64,000 nt of DNA from contig OZ037907.1 of assembly GCA_964035575.1 (NCBI GenBank), positions 186,001 to 250,000 of the forward strand. The letters run 5' to 3'. Positions 10,841-20,432 of the stretch are shown here, in pieces (positions within the stretch are counted from its first letter, which is position 1; each line of letters opens with the position of its first letter). The notes under the pieces are model-generated. The model was not told the DNA's origin, did no database searches, and saw only the letters and a program-made list of their open reading frames with translations. Source of the DNA: Rhynchopus sp. YZ270_cl-10. Lineage: Eukaryota > Euglenozoa > Diplonemea > Diplonemida > Diplonemidae. Both the position numbers and the translations under genes were made by a program.

Positions 10841-11306
10841 AAAAAAGTAGGTAAAAATGGTGCTCTTCTTGGCTGTAGTGAAGAACACCTTTTCTCCCAC
10901 ACCCAGAGAAGGGCTGTCGGGGAGTTCAAAGACACATGACAGGTCTGACCATTGTAAAACATAAGCTAGCCTTGCAACGAACGGAACAGATCGCTACTGC
11001 GTCTCTAAAGAAAAACAGCACAACGTTTTCGAAGTGGCGTTGCCCATGGTGGGCCGTCTTTTTCAGCAATTTTTCACATACTCTCTTGAAAAAAGGAAAA
11101 ATGCCGCTCATATCTGAAGCCATTCTACCTACCTCTTGGCAACATACTGCAACATGGTGTTGTGCTCTGAATCATAATGGAACGAAGCTCCACCCGGGTG
11201 CACTACAAAAAAAATGATAAAAGAGACCTTTAAGCGGACCGCACATCATCTTTGGACACCCAGCACAACAAAGAGCACTGGAAAAAGAAAAGTTTGGAAG
11301 ATGATC

Positions 11307-11325
11307 CTAAGCCTCTCGTGCATAG
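11307..11325 (+). repeat. Mini-hairpin A5
   Basis: CTAAGC, loop CTCTCGT, GCATAG (one mismatch), then TCACC; leader AAGATGATC. Confidence 0.55.
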
Positions 11326-11406
11326 TCACCTTGTTAGAAAACATTGAAAGTGCAAAAACAACCAGGCAACAGAGGCTTAGGGCATACGCTAATATAAAAT
11401 AGAGTA

Positions 11407-11536
11407 CCGTAATCGGAATAATGTTTGACCGTAAAAAAATGGTCGAATTTCTAGAAAAATCCTGGAAAATCCAAAAAAAATCCTGAAAAGGTCGAACACA
11501 TTTTAATTTTACGGTCAAAGTTTTTTCTGATTATAG
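11407..11536. mobile_element. 130-bp MITE, TA target site
   Basis: Imperfect 30-bp terminal inverted repeats, with an identical inner part TTTGACCGTAAAA/TTTTACGGTCAAA, bordered by TA on both sides (11405-11406, 11537-11538). The TA duplication suggests a Tc1/mariner-like origin. No coding capacity. Confidence 0.6.
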
Positions 11537-11539
11537 TAG

Positions 11540-11582
11540 TTGAAAGTGCAAAACGCCACACCATACATCGGCGGACGCCGGG
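11540..11582 (+). repeat. Module E copy
   Basis: TTGAAAGTGCAAAACGCC, then GGCGGACGCCGGGC, directly after the 130-bp MITE. Confidence 0.45.
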
Positions 11583-11792
11583 CAAGTAGTGGGGAGGGGA
11601 CGTTGGTAAGGAACGTAACTCAAGAAATGTGAAATGTTGGGGAAGGTGAAAGCAAACGAACTGCTTAGTCACTTTGAAGTGGAAGATGGGCCTTACGGGG
11701 GCACGAAAACACATCTTGCCAAAGCATTCAAAACACACCACGCGTGAATACAAAGGATAGCCATTGATGGATGGAAGAAGAAAAGGGTGAAA

Positions 11793-11830
11793 GTCGAAAG
11801 TGCAAACGCTGAAGGCAGACGCATACACTG
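11793..11830 (+). repeat. Module E copy
   Basis: GTCGAAAGTGCAAACGCTG, then GGCAGACGCATACAC. Confidence 0.45.
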
Positions 11831-11971
11831 GAGAGGGGAAAATATAAAGTTCGGAACGTGCCGACACCTCGTGGATGCAGGCACAAAAAAGAAAAGTGAC
11901 ACACACATACACACTTTTTTCAAATAATTTGCAATTTCACCACATCGAAAATGCAAAAAAAAGTAATCTCA

Positions 11972-13192
11972 TTACATCACAACACAACACCTGGTTCCTG
12001 TTGCTGCCGATATTTGCGATTCTTTTTCCTCTTCTTTTACGGCCCATTCTATTTCCATGGCGCCTACTGACTCTACAGGCTTTACGAGCACACCGGTTTG
12101 CGTGCCTATTAAGACGTTCCTCCCACTGGGAGAGGCAGCAAGCGAACCTACCCACCCCATGCCCGAGAAGACATGCACGCAGACTGCTGTTGAGGAGGTG
12201 AGATCGATCTGGAGGACGCGGTCTAGATCGGAGATGAGGAGGTGTCTTTCGGTTGCAAAACAGACCCGCCGGGCACGGACCCCGCGGACACATTTTGGTC
12301 GGTGCAGCATTACCCCGGTTACGCTCCATACTGTCACCCTGCTAGCATCAGGCGCAGCCGTCGCGAACATACTACAGCACGGCGACCACGCCAACGCAAC
12401 CTGCAACCCCGCACTCCCCCCTCCCGCACGCTCAAACCCTTCTGCGACCACTTCCCCATTCCGGAACGTCACCAGCTTGCACCCCTCCACAGTACAACAC
12501 AGCAACCACCGCGCATCGGGGGACACCTCCGCGATGCCCCCTACATTGCTCACAGAGAGCGTCACTGCGCCGGTTTGGATCGAGATAACTACGACCTCAT
12601 ATGCCAACCCTGCGACCACATGCGTTTCTGATGGGGTTCTCGCAAGGTGTGAGACCTCTGATGCGCAGGACACCGCATGGGATACTAATGTAGCGCGGCA
12701 TGTTAAGGTGACGGTGCTAGATGCATTGTGTGCAGCGTAGACGATGTGCTGTGCGGTGAGGAGCAGGCAGCGGATGGCGGGGCAGGTGCAGAGCTTTGTA
12801 GCGTGTTGTGAGACGACGTCGTACAAATGGATTTTCCATGAATCATAGAAGCGAACAGCAACCCAACGCCCGCAGGGGGAGACTGAAATGAGGTCGCACG
12901 CATGACTGCCTTCTGGAGGTGTGTAGCGCGCTGGAGAGACCCATTCTGCGTCGGCCGCGGCAAGGCAAAAGGCTGCCTTCAGGATGTCTCCCGCACAGAC
13001 CCCGCTATCAGCCAGGAGCATCTCATCGACTGAAAGAACCCCATCCCCGCTACTCAGCCGCAGCGTCGCAACGCTTGCATGTGGCCGTAGCCGCCTCGCC
13101 ACCTTCCGCTTCAAATCAAAGACGGTCTCACCAACATCGACACTAAATTGGTGGATTTCTCCATTCAACGTACATCGTACACCAATTTCCAT
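11972..13192 (-). CDS. Ubiquitin-like/WD40 protein with C-terminal CaaX-type motif
   Basis: An intact 406-residue frame. Residues 1-75 resemble a ubiquitin-like fold (IHQFSVDVGETVFDLKRKVA, then LSVDEMLLADSGVCAGDIL). Residues 85-370 have weakly conserved WD40-type blades (ISVSPCGRWVAVRF, AEVSPDARWLLCC, VALAWSPCCSMFATAA, LAASPSGRNVLIG), consistent with one beta-propeller. The last four residues before the stop are CVVM. Cys-aliphatic-aliphatic-Met at a C-terminus is the farnesyltransferase signal, so membrane attachment is plausible but inferred. Family members usually act as scaffolds; I know no protein with this exact order. The start MEIGVRCTLNG suits the Ubl fold. No intron seen. Confidence 0.8.
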   Translation of the reverse strand: MEIGVRCTLNGEIHQFSVDVGETVFDLKRKVARRLRPHASVATLRLSSGDGVLSVDEMLLADSGVCAGDILKAAFCLAAADAEWVSPARYTPPEGSHACDLISVSPCGRWVAVRFYDSWKIHLYDVVSQHATKLCTCPAIRCLLLTAQHIVYAAHNASSTVTLTCRATLVSHAVSCASEVSHLARTPSETHVVAGLAYEVVVISIQTGAVTLSVSNVGGIAEVSPDARWLLCCTVEGCKLVTFRNGEVVAEGFERAGGGSAGLQVALAWSPCCSMFATAAPDASRVTVWSVTGVMLHRPKCVRGVRARRVCFATERHLLISDLDRVLQIDLTSSTAVCVHVFSGMGWVGSLAASPSGRNVLIGTQTGVLVKPVESVGAMEIEWAVKEEEKESQISAATGTRCCVVM

Positions 13193-13384
13193 TTGATTTC
13201 TGGTAAGGTTAAAGGGAAGGAAGGGAAGGGGAGAGGGGAAAGGGGAGATGATGAGGGGTGAGTGGTGGTTCTAGGTTATAACGGCAAGTCTGTTTTGTAA
13301 AAAACAGAAAAATGGCGGTTTAAATGGATTGGCTATTTTGGCCTTTTTGAGGTGCAAAAAACCAAATCGAAAGGGGTTAGAACG

Positions 13385-16300
13385 TCATGTCCGTACAGTC
13401 TTCGCTTGCTTCTGTTGTTCCCTTGCGAGACGGTATGCTCGGGTTTCCTCATCGGTGCTGCTCTCCTGCGAGACGTCGCCTTCTTCACAGTAGAGTCCAC
13501 CGGTTTGCCGTAAAGCTTTGAAGGCTTCGGTGCGTGTTGTGATTTTCTTTGCGATCTCACGCACCTCTGTGTCAGCCCTGTGGCCGTGCACACGCAGACT
13601 TTCACACACAAACAGACGCACCTCCGCCTCTTGCTCCTCCTTCACAACCTTAACACGCGATGGAACCACTGCTCTGTCACGTTGTAAAGGTGGACCCGGT
13701 ACACATCCCCCGGTACGCCCTCCCGTACGATACACTGCACGCTTCGTTAACGGAGGCGCCGGACGGCTTGGAATGACACTCCGCTGAGTGTCAAACACAA
13801 TGAACGGTCGTCTAGCGGGCGGGGTACCCGCCCCATCCTCCTCTCCAAACGCAAAGGTCGGAGTGCATCGCCCCCGCCCACTCTCCTTCTCTGCAGCGCG
13901 CCGTGCATATGAAGTGTTCCCACACCCCCTCCTCCCCGTATAACTGTCAATCACACTGAACTGTGGAGGTGGCGTCCCTAATCTGACGCTGGACCCACCC
14001 CCCAAAAAAAGCGGTTCTCCCGCTGGGGCTTCTCCTCCTCCTCCTCCTCCCTCCCCTTTTTCTGCAAGCGGCTTCTCGACGCCGCAGAGCATCATCGTTG
14101 CAACGTCTTCAATTTTTCGTTTTTTCCGCGCCTTTTTTTTGATTTTGAAGGCAGGAGGTAATGGGCTGTACCGACACAGATTTCTGACCAAATCCTGCAA
14201 ACACCCTGGGGGCAATGCAGGGGGTGCAGGGGTCTCCGCCTTCCTCTCCTCCTCCTCCTCTGCCTTCTGTCTATTTGCCTCTTCTTTTGCGCGAAGACGC
14301 TCCTCTTTTGCCTTTCGCCTTGCTTCTGAGGCTTTCGCCTGATGTACCATCGGTGAATTCGCGCCACCTAACAACCCCTGTTGTATCCTTGGCCACAGCG
14401 GCTTGGTGCTTTTTTTAACTGCGGTGTACTTCCGTTGCTCGCGGATTGCCGCTTTTTGAGGCCGAAACAGCCGTGCCGTCGCGGCCTCTTGCGCTTCCTG
14501 CTGTACCCGCCGTCTTCTCCTCTCCATAGATGAGTCGGTCGACACCTCTTCCTCCTCCTCCTCCTCCTCCTCCTCTGTACTACTCTCTTCGCTCGACTCA
14601 ACCCCCACCCCATCATCAATCTCCGCTGTTCGCAGGCTTTTTCTCGGCGACAGCATCTCCTGCAACGTGGTCAGCGCCTCCTGTTTATCCTGCTGTTCTG
14701 TTACAACACGGAGGGTGGTAGTTGCGTCATCCTTCGTTGTGTACCCAAGATGCCTGGTGGTACAAGAGCTACGCCTGCTGTCTGTCGAAGTGGGACTAAC
14801 CGGTCGCGTCGCAGGACCTGCTGGCATTGAGGAAGATGAGATAAAATGCTTTAATTTGCATAGCATTGAGCCGGATTGGGGGATACTCCCTCCTCCTCCT
14901 CCTCCTCCTCCCAGGGCAATGCTAGATCTCCGCCTATGCCACGAAGTGGTTTTGCGTAGCGTAGAAGACTTTCTTCGCATGCGACTTTGCGTGCTTAACG
15001 ATGATACCATAGAGTGGTGTTGTGTCTCATCTGCGTCATTAGAGCTTCCCTTCGGGGTTGCATTCGGCGAACTCTTTTGCGAAGTAAATGAACGACGCCG
15101 GATGCTCCGTTTTCGACGGCGACATACATTTTCTGTTCTTGAATCTGACCCCTCTTCCGACCCTCCTTCTCTCCGACCCATCCTGAATGTATCACTCCCC
15201 GGAGAACCCACAGAAGTAAGATAGGACCGTCTTCTTCGCAACCTCTGCGCTTTAGTTACATTCGATCCTAACCGATTCCGTTCTTGAAGTGTTCCTGCAA
15301 ACCCCGCTCCGCTAGGACTCCCTTCTCTAGGAAGGTCTACTTCAGCATCTGATCGGTTCGATGATGTAGAAGACGATGAAAACGAATCAAATGAGAGACG
15401 TGCTGAATGAAGAGTTTGAGGTTGCTGCTTTATGACCGTTGAGGCGTAGGAGACTCGCTTTGTATGTACATTATGTTTGGAGATGTTAAAACAACTCTGT
15501 GTCCTCCGTCGTTTTAAGCACGAAATGGAGCTTCGTTTTCTGCACATAAGAGACCTTCTCCGTGGAGCAAAAGGAAGCGGCGAAACCGAGGACGCCCTCC
15601 TCCTCTCCCTCTGTGCAAACAACACCGAATCCCCATTCACGGAAAACTCTTTTCTGTCGCACCCTTCTTTGCAGCTTTCCAAGAATATATCAGATGTGTC
15701 TGCCTCCGGTTTACTCAATATACTGTCCTCTTTTACATCCTTTTGCAGTGAATACTCATGCCCCGCTTCAGTGGTTAACCCATGAAGATGTGGATACGAA
15801 GCAGCGTCCTTTCTCACAGTGTTTATTTGGAGTGCCGTAGGGTCTGGAGTATTTGTATCAAAGATGCGTTTTGTGGTTTCATTGTGTTTTTTATGTTTCT
15901 CATGAAACGCAGTTTTTGCCTCAATATAGCACCGTCCCCTCAACGACGTTGGTGCTGGAGGAGGTGACTCTCTGTTTAACCCCGGTTCCAACGCAAGCTC
16001 GTTTACTCCTACACTGCGCACACCAATCCCTATACCATTCGCTCGAGCGGCGCGGAACCTCCTCTGCAGTGGCAAAGATAATGCAGCGAAGGGTGCTGTA
16101 TGATAACCTCTTACTGCCTCTGCTGTCGGCAGCCTCGGAGCAATCGGTACAGGAAATTGAGAAGCCGGGCGAAACCCTGATGCAACCGCCTTGGCATATT
16201 CCGTTGAGTACAACGCGAAGGGAGATAACGGTGTGGTAGGTTTCTTCTTGGCGTCTTCGACCATGCGGTGGGGGTCTAAATCGTAGAGGGAAATCTGTGG

Positions 16301-16945
16301 TGCAAGGCGAAGACGGCGTGGGGTGTATTGTACGATCCCTCTGACTACGTTTGCCAAGGCGCGAAGGGTGGTGGTGTTGTGCATAAGTCGTCGATATTGC
16401 GATTTGGAGCTTCCAATACTGCACAGCATCGACTGAAAGAGGGAGTTTCGTTGTCCAAGGGTGAGGTGGTGGGCTGGGTCTTCTGCACGTTGCTTTGCAT
16501 GCCATTGTGCGTCCAAACGGTCGCGGGAAATTCGCTTGACAACAGCAGCGTGTAAAATGAGCTTGTGGAGGGACACTGCCTTTCGTCGGATGACATGTCG
16601 TTCTGCAGTTCCCTTAAAAATGATTTCGTATTGTGCGAGGCGGGTACGACGGCGTTGCATATAAGAGGATACCGTCTCCACTATGGTTCGCATCGCATGG
16701 CAAAAGGTGAACATTCTACACGAAAACTTCCGTTTCGAAATCTGTCGTAAAAAGTGTCGGACAACAGTGACAGCAGCGTTTACCACATGCCCGCTAGGCA
16801 AGGGGCGTCCAAGCAAGGAAGCGCCGATCACATCGACGGTAATCACCTCACGGCTGTAGGCTTGGAATTTGCGTGCGATCTCAGCGTTCCCTTGGCCGCG
16901 TTTTGGGACTGCAAGCTTTGTGGTGCCCTTTGCGTATTCAGGCAT
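13385..16945 (-). CDS. Large charged protein of unknown function
   Basis: Open frame of about 1186 residues starting MPEYAKGTTKLAVPKRG. The frame extends 30 residues further to an ATG at 17035, but that extension is T-rich and looks like 5' leader, so I prefer 16945. The N-terminal third is basic and mostly helical (VVNAAVTVVRHFLRQISKRK; RTRLAQYEIIFKGTAERHVI). The middle is Ser/Arg-rich, with a poly-Gly run and a stretch of about ten Glu. The C-terminal third has a charged coiled-coil-like segment (RRKAKEERLRAKEEANRQKA) and basic tracts KIKKKARKKRKIED that could be nuclear signals. No catalytic motif is recognised. It is a single exon with no paralogue in the window. The coding call rests on its length and lack of stops. 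Confidence 0.8.
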   Translation of the reverse strand: MPEYAKGTTKLAVPKRGQGNAEIARKFQAYSREVITVDVIGASLLGRPLPSGHVVNAAVTVVRHFLRQISKRKFSCRMFTFCHAMRTIVETVSSYMQRRRTRLAQYEIIFKGTAERHVIRRKAVSLHKLILHAAVVKRISRDRLDAQWHAKQRAEDPAHHLTLGQRNSLFQSMLCSIGSSKSQYRRLMHNTTTLRALANVVRGIVQYTPRRLRLAPQISLYDLDPHRMVEDAKKKPTTPLSPFALYSTEYAKAVASGFRPASQFPVPIAPRLPTAEAVRGYHTAPFAALSLPLQRRFRAARANGIGIGVRSVGVNELALEPGLNRESPPPAPTSLRGRCYIEAKTAFHEKHKKHNETTKRIFDTNTPDPTALQINTVRKDAASYPHLHGLTTEAGHEYSLQKDVKEDSILSKPEADTSDIFLESCKEGCDRKEFSVNGDSVLFAQRERRRASSVSPLPFAPRRRSLMCRKRSSISCLKRRRTQSCFNISKHNVHTKRVSYASTVIKQQPQTLHSARLSFDSFSSSSTSSNRSDAEVDLPREGSPSGAGFAGTLQERNRLGSNVTKAQRLRRRRSYLTSVGSPGSDTFRMGRREGGSEEGSDSRTENVCRRRKRSIRRRSFTSQKSSPNATPKGSSNDADETQHHSMVSSLSTQSRMRRKSSTLRKTTSWHRRRSSIALGGGGGGGGSIPQSGSMLCKLKHFISSSSMPAGPATRPVSPTSTDSRRSSCTTRHLGYTTKDDATTTLRVVTEQQDKQEALTTLQEMLSPRKSLRTAEIDDGVGVESSEESSTEEEEEEEEEEVSTDSSMERRRRRVQQEAQEAATARLFRPQKAAIREQRKYTAVKKSTKPLWPRIQQGLLGGANSPMVHQAKASEARRKAKEERLRAKEEANRQKAEEEEERKAETPAPPALPPGCLQDLVRNLCRYSPLPPAFKIKKKARKKRKIEDVATMMLCGVEKPLAEKGEGGGGGGEAPAGEPLFLGGGSSVRLGTPPPQFSVIDSYTGRRGCGNTSYARRAAEKESGRGRCTPTFAFGEEDGAGTPPARRPFIVFDTQRSVIPSRPAPPLTKRAVYRTGGRTGGCVPGPPLQRDRAVVPSRVKVVKEEQEAEVRLFVCESLRVHGHRADTEVREIAKKITTRTEAFKALRQTGGLYCEEGDVSQESSTDEETRAYRLAREQQKQAKTVRT

Positions 16946-17142
16946 TGAAATGCAAAATTTTGAAATGCAAAGGCCCAAGAAGAGAAGAAAAATGGCAAAA
17001 AATAATGCAAAAGGCAGAGAAGTGTGTGAGTGCAAAGCTACCTTCAGATGCGTTCCTTTAGGGTATTCCCAAGCGGTGCGGTCGAGCAGGGTCGCATCAG
17101 CGCCACCATAGTGAGATAGGGGAAAGAGGTTTTTAGAAGACC

Positions 17143-17163
17143 CTAAGCCTCTCTGCTGCTATG
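17143..17163 (+). repeat. Mini-hairpin A6
   Basis: CTAAGC, CTCTCTGCT, GCTATG, then CCACCC. The stem is weak. It lies about 200 bp upstream of the 16945 start codon. Confidence 0.4.
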
Positions 17164-17328
17164 CCACCCTTGATCACAATCGGGCATTCGCACAGCATCA
17201 GCTGTATGTGTCAGAGAGACGAAAGGGGTGGTTGTGTGTTGTGCTCCTGTGGTGATTTAAAGTTGATAGGAAAGGTGGGGTGGTGGTACAGTACATTAGA
17301 GATTGGGGGGTTTGAAAAAAAAGAGAAG

Positions 17329-17373
17329 TTGAAAATGCAAACGTCTCACCGTTCATCAGCGGACGCAGGCACT
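17329..17373 (+). repeat. Module E copy
   Basis: GTTGAAAATGCAAACGTCTC, then GCGGACGCAGGCACTGG. Confidence 0.5.
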
Positions 17374-17381
17374 GGAGCAAG

Positions 17382-18026
17382 TTGAGTCGAAATACAAAGC
17401 CTCTGTGCAGGCTAGTTAGGAATGTTGTCATCGCTAGCATGTGCAAGGCAGATCGCTCGTGTTGCAAGGACTACACGAAGCGACACAAGAAGGTCGGCAG
17501 GGAGAGCAGGATGAAGTGCGGAAAGGACGACGCCTGCGCGTTCGAGGTGGTTCTGCTGGAGACCCCCAACTTCCTGCAGGAGGTCACCCGCGTGGAAGCG
17601 CACACCTGCATCCCCAAGACAACGCAGAAGGACAGGCGCTCCTCTTACGGTACAACCCGCGCACTCTTGAGTACTAAGGGCGGTGCATTGAAGGAGTGTC
17701 ATACCGCTGCTTCCGCTTGTAGAGCAATACGTAAGGACGACGGGATCGAAGTGGCGCCTCGTTTGGCTCAGCGGGCGAAGGAGACCGCATCGCGGCAGTC
17801 AATGGATGCGAAACGGATTGTGAGAGACCGGCTTCACATCCCTTTGCTCTATTTCGACGGCACATTCATGAAAGGGGCATACAGTGGAACGCTGCTCACG
17901 TGCGTCACGAAGGACATACTGAACCGCGTGGTGGGGCTCGTGCCTGGAAACGAGAGTCTGGATTCGTGGCGTTACTTTTCCCAACTCCTCAGGGAAACCC
18001 TTTCCGACACAGCGGACCTCTCGTGA
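17382..18026 (+). mobile_element. MULE transposase fragment
   Basis: A 214-residue frame. The C-terminal part reads LLYFDGTFMKGAYSGTLLTC, then VVGLVPGNESLDSWRYFSQL, matching the start of the MULE/Mutator transposase core; the Asp of DGTF is the first catalytic acid. The N-terminal part has Cys/His spacing (CKADRSCC, MKCGKDDACAFEV, VEAHTC) like the zinc-binding region that precedes MULE transposases. The protein stops before the other catalytic acids, so it is truncated and presumed inactive. The annotated ATG falls in repeat DNA, so the true start is unknown. The GC-rich codon use contrasts with flanking DNA. No terminal inverted repeats were found. Its 3' end abuts a module-D copy. Confidence 0.75.
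17398..17413 (+). repeat. Mini-hairpin A7
   Basis: Stem AGCC/GGCT, loop TCTGTGCA, leader GAAATACAA. The same leader is at 6253 and 63408. Confidence 0.4.
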
Positions 18027-18108
18027 ACAGTGTACCTTTGGCACAATGACCGGCTGTACCGTGGTGGACACCTAACCATGCAGTTCGTGGTTTACATCTG
18101 AAAAAAGT
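18026..18108 (+). repeat. Module D copy
   Basis: GTGAACAGTGTACC, then CACAATGACCGGC, AACCATGCAGT and TACATCTGAAAA. It matches 26452-26535 and 63428-63500. Confidence 0.6.
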
Positions 18109-18479
18109 ATACGGGGTGGGGGTAGCAGTGGGTCTGCGTTGCTTCGGTTATTTGAGGTTGCCCCCTTATAAAACATATCTCAGCATCCCCCCCTTTGGCT
18201 CCCACCCTCCCTCATGAAGAAAAAAAGAGGGAATCAACGAATCTAAAAAAGAGAAAAAAAGTTTTGGGTTTTTTTTTACCATTCCTTTTAGGGAACGGAG
18301 CGCGCCCGGGTCCTGACACACACAAATCAGTTATGGTGGATTTGTACTGGGGTTTGGGGTATACCCTAGAAGGACCTTTATTAACGCCAATTTTTTTTTT
18401 GGGGGGAAAATCTCATCAATTTACTATAAAAAAAATTGAGGCGCGAGTAATAATTGCTTTTTAAAATGTCATCAAGAAG

Positions 18480-18532
18480 TGTCACTTGCCGTTCCCTCAC
18501 CCCCCTTCTTGTAGTTGTTTGATGCGTTGAGA
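18480..18532 (+). repeat. 50-bp dispersed repeat, copy 1
   Basis: CTCACCCCCCTTCTTGTAGT, then TGTTTGATGCGTTGA; nearly identical to 48908-48960. Confidence 0.75.
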
Positions 18533-18544
18533 AAACTGTAGTTG

Positions 18545-18603
18545 ACGCAGGCACCCCCCGACTGACCCACATACGATGCCAGGCATCCGGATGAAAGCAC
18601 AAA
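18545..18603 (+). repeat. Module B copy
   Basis: GACGCAGGCACCCCCCGAC, then TGACCCACATACGATGCCAG and GCATCCGGATGAAAGC. GATGCC/GGCATC could pair. Confidence 0.65.
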
Positions 18604-18929
18604 AAAGGGGACAAATTGCCGGTTCAGGCTTGGGCGTCTGCCCCTCAGATGTGGACAGACGGGCCACACCTCTGCCCTCAGAGTGTGGCAAGAGAGAGGA
18701 GACTAATTGGGAAACTCTGGTCAAGAAGTCTCTCAAATTTTTGTTTGTCAAAAAAAATAAAAATAAAAATGGTGAATCTAATATCATAAAATACCCCACC
18801 CCTCTGAGCGCCGTAACGATACCTTCTACTAACGCGAACCCCTCCCCCCAAAAAAAAGAAGAAAAAAGGTAACGCCAGCCTTTATCTGCACATCAAGTTT
18901 GCGCCACATTGAAAAATTCCATCGATTTT

Positions 18930-18964
<35 letters not shown>

Positions 18965-19409
18965 GAATTCAGATCATGCAAGAAAGGTCCTTCCCCAATG
19001 TTTTTGCTTTGCTGTGAACATCTTGCTTGGTAACTCAGAGGGGTCAGAGATTTAGTACAAAAAAAGGGGGAAAATAATGCAAAATAAAAAAGAAGGATCC
19101 CCAGGGCTAGCCCTCACATTGTCGCTACATGAAACGAAAACACAGCTCCGCACGCTCACCCTATGCTAGTGGGTGGGGGGGGTGAACTGTTGAACCCTCT
19201 GACAAGAAAAAGGTTGTTTGGTAGGATGACCCTGCTAAGCATCATTCAAATAAAAAACAAAAATATTTCCCCGTCAGTTAGGAGGAAGTCGACAAAGGAT
19301 CAAAAACAAAAAACCCCATTCTCTAAATCACCCTAACTTTGCTCTTCTCGACAATTTTTTAAAATAATTTTTCTATTTTTTTTTTTTTTTTTGAGCATTT
19401 TTCTTCATT

Positions 19410-20309
19410 CTACTTCAACGACCTACCAGACCCACCAAACGCCTGAAACCCATCCTTTTTCTCAGGCTCGCTCTTCAGGGCACGCCCAAGGCTGTCTTTC
19501 GCTGCGGCAGCGTTTCTTGGCGGAATCGTTCCTCCAATTGGCCCACCCGGCTTTGCACCGCTGAGAGAGTTTCCTTGGCCGCCAAACGCAACGAACCCGG
19601 AGCTGGAGACACTTGGGGGGTCCGGTTTTTTCTCTCCACCGCTCGCATCGCTGGGGGCTTCTGCGCGGTCGAGAAGGGTGTTCCCAAAGCTGACTCCGGT
19701 AGCGGCAGGCTTCGCGGAAGAATACCCCGACGGCGGCGGCATCGGCTTGTTTACTGGCGAAGGAGGCATATCCGCGGGACGGTCGAAATCGACGTTCACA
19801 TTCGCCTCCACAATCGAAATGGCGTCGACCACATTTTCTCCTACTTTGCACTCCTTAATGAGGATCGGGTAAGACCGGTTTTGGTAATGAATTGAAATCA
19901 TATCACCCTGGGTCAAGCAGGAGTAGTTGTTCATACGCGATTCTAACACCGCTTTTGGGTCGGAAAGGTCGGTAAATGCCTTTTGCTGGGGTTGGATGCG
20001 GATGAAGGTTCCACGTTGGAGGGAAGCGCTTTCGATCTTCAAATTGCCTCCTTGCGCAACCCCGAGATGCTCCATCAACCAAAACGGGGTGACAACAGTG
20101 TCCGTCGGGGAAACAAACTCAAGAACCCCGCAGTGAGAAGACAGGCCGGTAACGGGGTTCGTGACCTTGAACATCATCGGGTAGGTGATACGCATCCTGA
20201 CAAGCTCCTCAAGGCATTGGTGCGGGAGGTTGATCTTGCCTCCACGGTCGATCTGCTCCTTGCCGTCCATCACACCTGAAATGCATTTGAATGTTCGTGA
20301 GAATCCCAT
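19410..20309 (-). CDS. UFD1: UFD1, ubiquitin fusion degradation protein 1
   Basis: A 299-residue intact protein, the typical size. With NPL4 it is the substrate-recruiting cofactor of the AAA ATPase Cdc48/p97 in ubiquitin-dependent extraction (ER-associated degradation, chromatin). Residues 1-175 follow the UFD1 double-psi barrel domain: CISGVMDGKEQIDRGGKINL, ITYPMMFKVTNP, HCGVLEFVSPTDTVVTPFW, MNNYSCLTQGDMISIHYQN, and ANVNVDFDRPAD. The Pro/Gly-rich tail carries two SHP-type Cdc48-binding boxes, FVAFGGQGNSL (about 239-249) and FQAFGGSGRSL (about 288-298). The start MGFSRTFKCISGV lacks the longer N-terminus of animal UFD1; no upstream exon was found. Single exon. Confidence 0.96.
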   Translation of the reverse strand: MGFSRTFKCISGVMDGKEQIDRGGKINLPHQCLEELVRMRITYPMMFKVTNPVTGLSSHCGVLEFVSPTDTVVTPFWLMEHLGVAQGGNLKIESASLQRGTFIRIQPQQKAFTDLSDPKAVLESRMNNYSCLTQGDMISIHYQNRSYPILIKECKVGENVVDAISIVEANVNVDFDRPADMPPSPVNKPMPPPSGYSSAKPAATGVSFGNTLLDRAEAPSDASGGEKKPDPPSVSSSGFVAFGGQGNSLSGAKPGGPIGGTIPPRNAAAAKDSLGRALKSEPEKKDGFQAFGGSGRSLK

Positions 20310-20373
20310 TTTATGTTTGTAGCTTTTTTTCCTGCAATATGATGAAGAGGGGGATGGGTAGAAGGGAAGTTAT

Positions 20374-20432
20374 TAATGCAGGCACCTCCGACTGACCCAC
20401 TGTACGATGCCAGCCAGCCGGATGAAAGCAAA
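20374..20432 (+). repeat. Module B copy
   Basis: ATGCAGGCACCTCCGACTGA, then CGATGCCAGCCAGCCGGATG. It lies 65 bp upstream of the UFD1 start. Confidence 0.65.

Larger units (their letters stand above)
9541..11971. other. Gene-free stretch
   Basis: No supported gene. It holds a 12-bp inverted repeat ACACAACAGGCT/AGCCTGTTGTGT (9791-9819), homopolymer runs, a reversed module-C copy, one mini-hairpin, a small MITE and two module-E copies. Confidence 0.55.
18110..19409. other. Gene-free stretch with repeats
   Basis: No supported gene. It contains the 50-bp repeat at 18480-18532, a module-B copy and a 30-plus A run at about 18930-18962. The remainder is AT-rich, with homopolymers up to the 3' end of UFD1. 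Confidence 0.55.

Noticed and set aside
12057-12740. A 227-codon plus-strand frame
   Set aside because: Antisense to the Ubl/WD40 gene, Thr/Pro-rich shadow with no motif.
16946-17035. N-terminal signal peptide of the large charged protein (MHSHTSLPFALFFAIFLLFL)
   Set aside because: The segment is translated T-rich leader; the rest of the protein is a charged, probably nuclear or cytosolic type, and a good ATG follows at 16945.
18930-18962. Long A run as a retrotransposon tail
   Set aside because: No element body or target duplication precedes it; such runs are common here and may be sequencing-prone.
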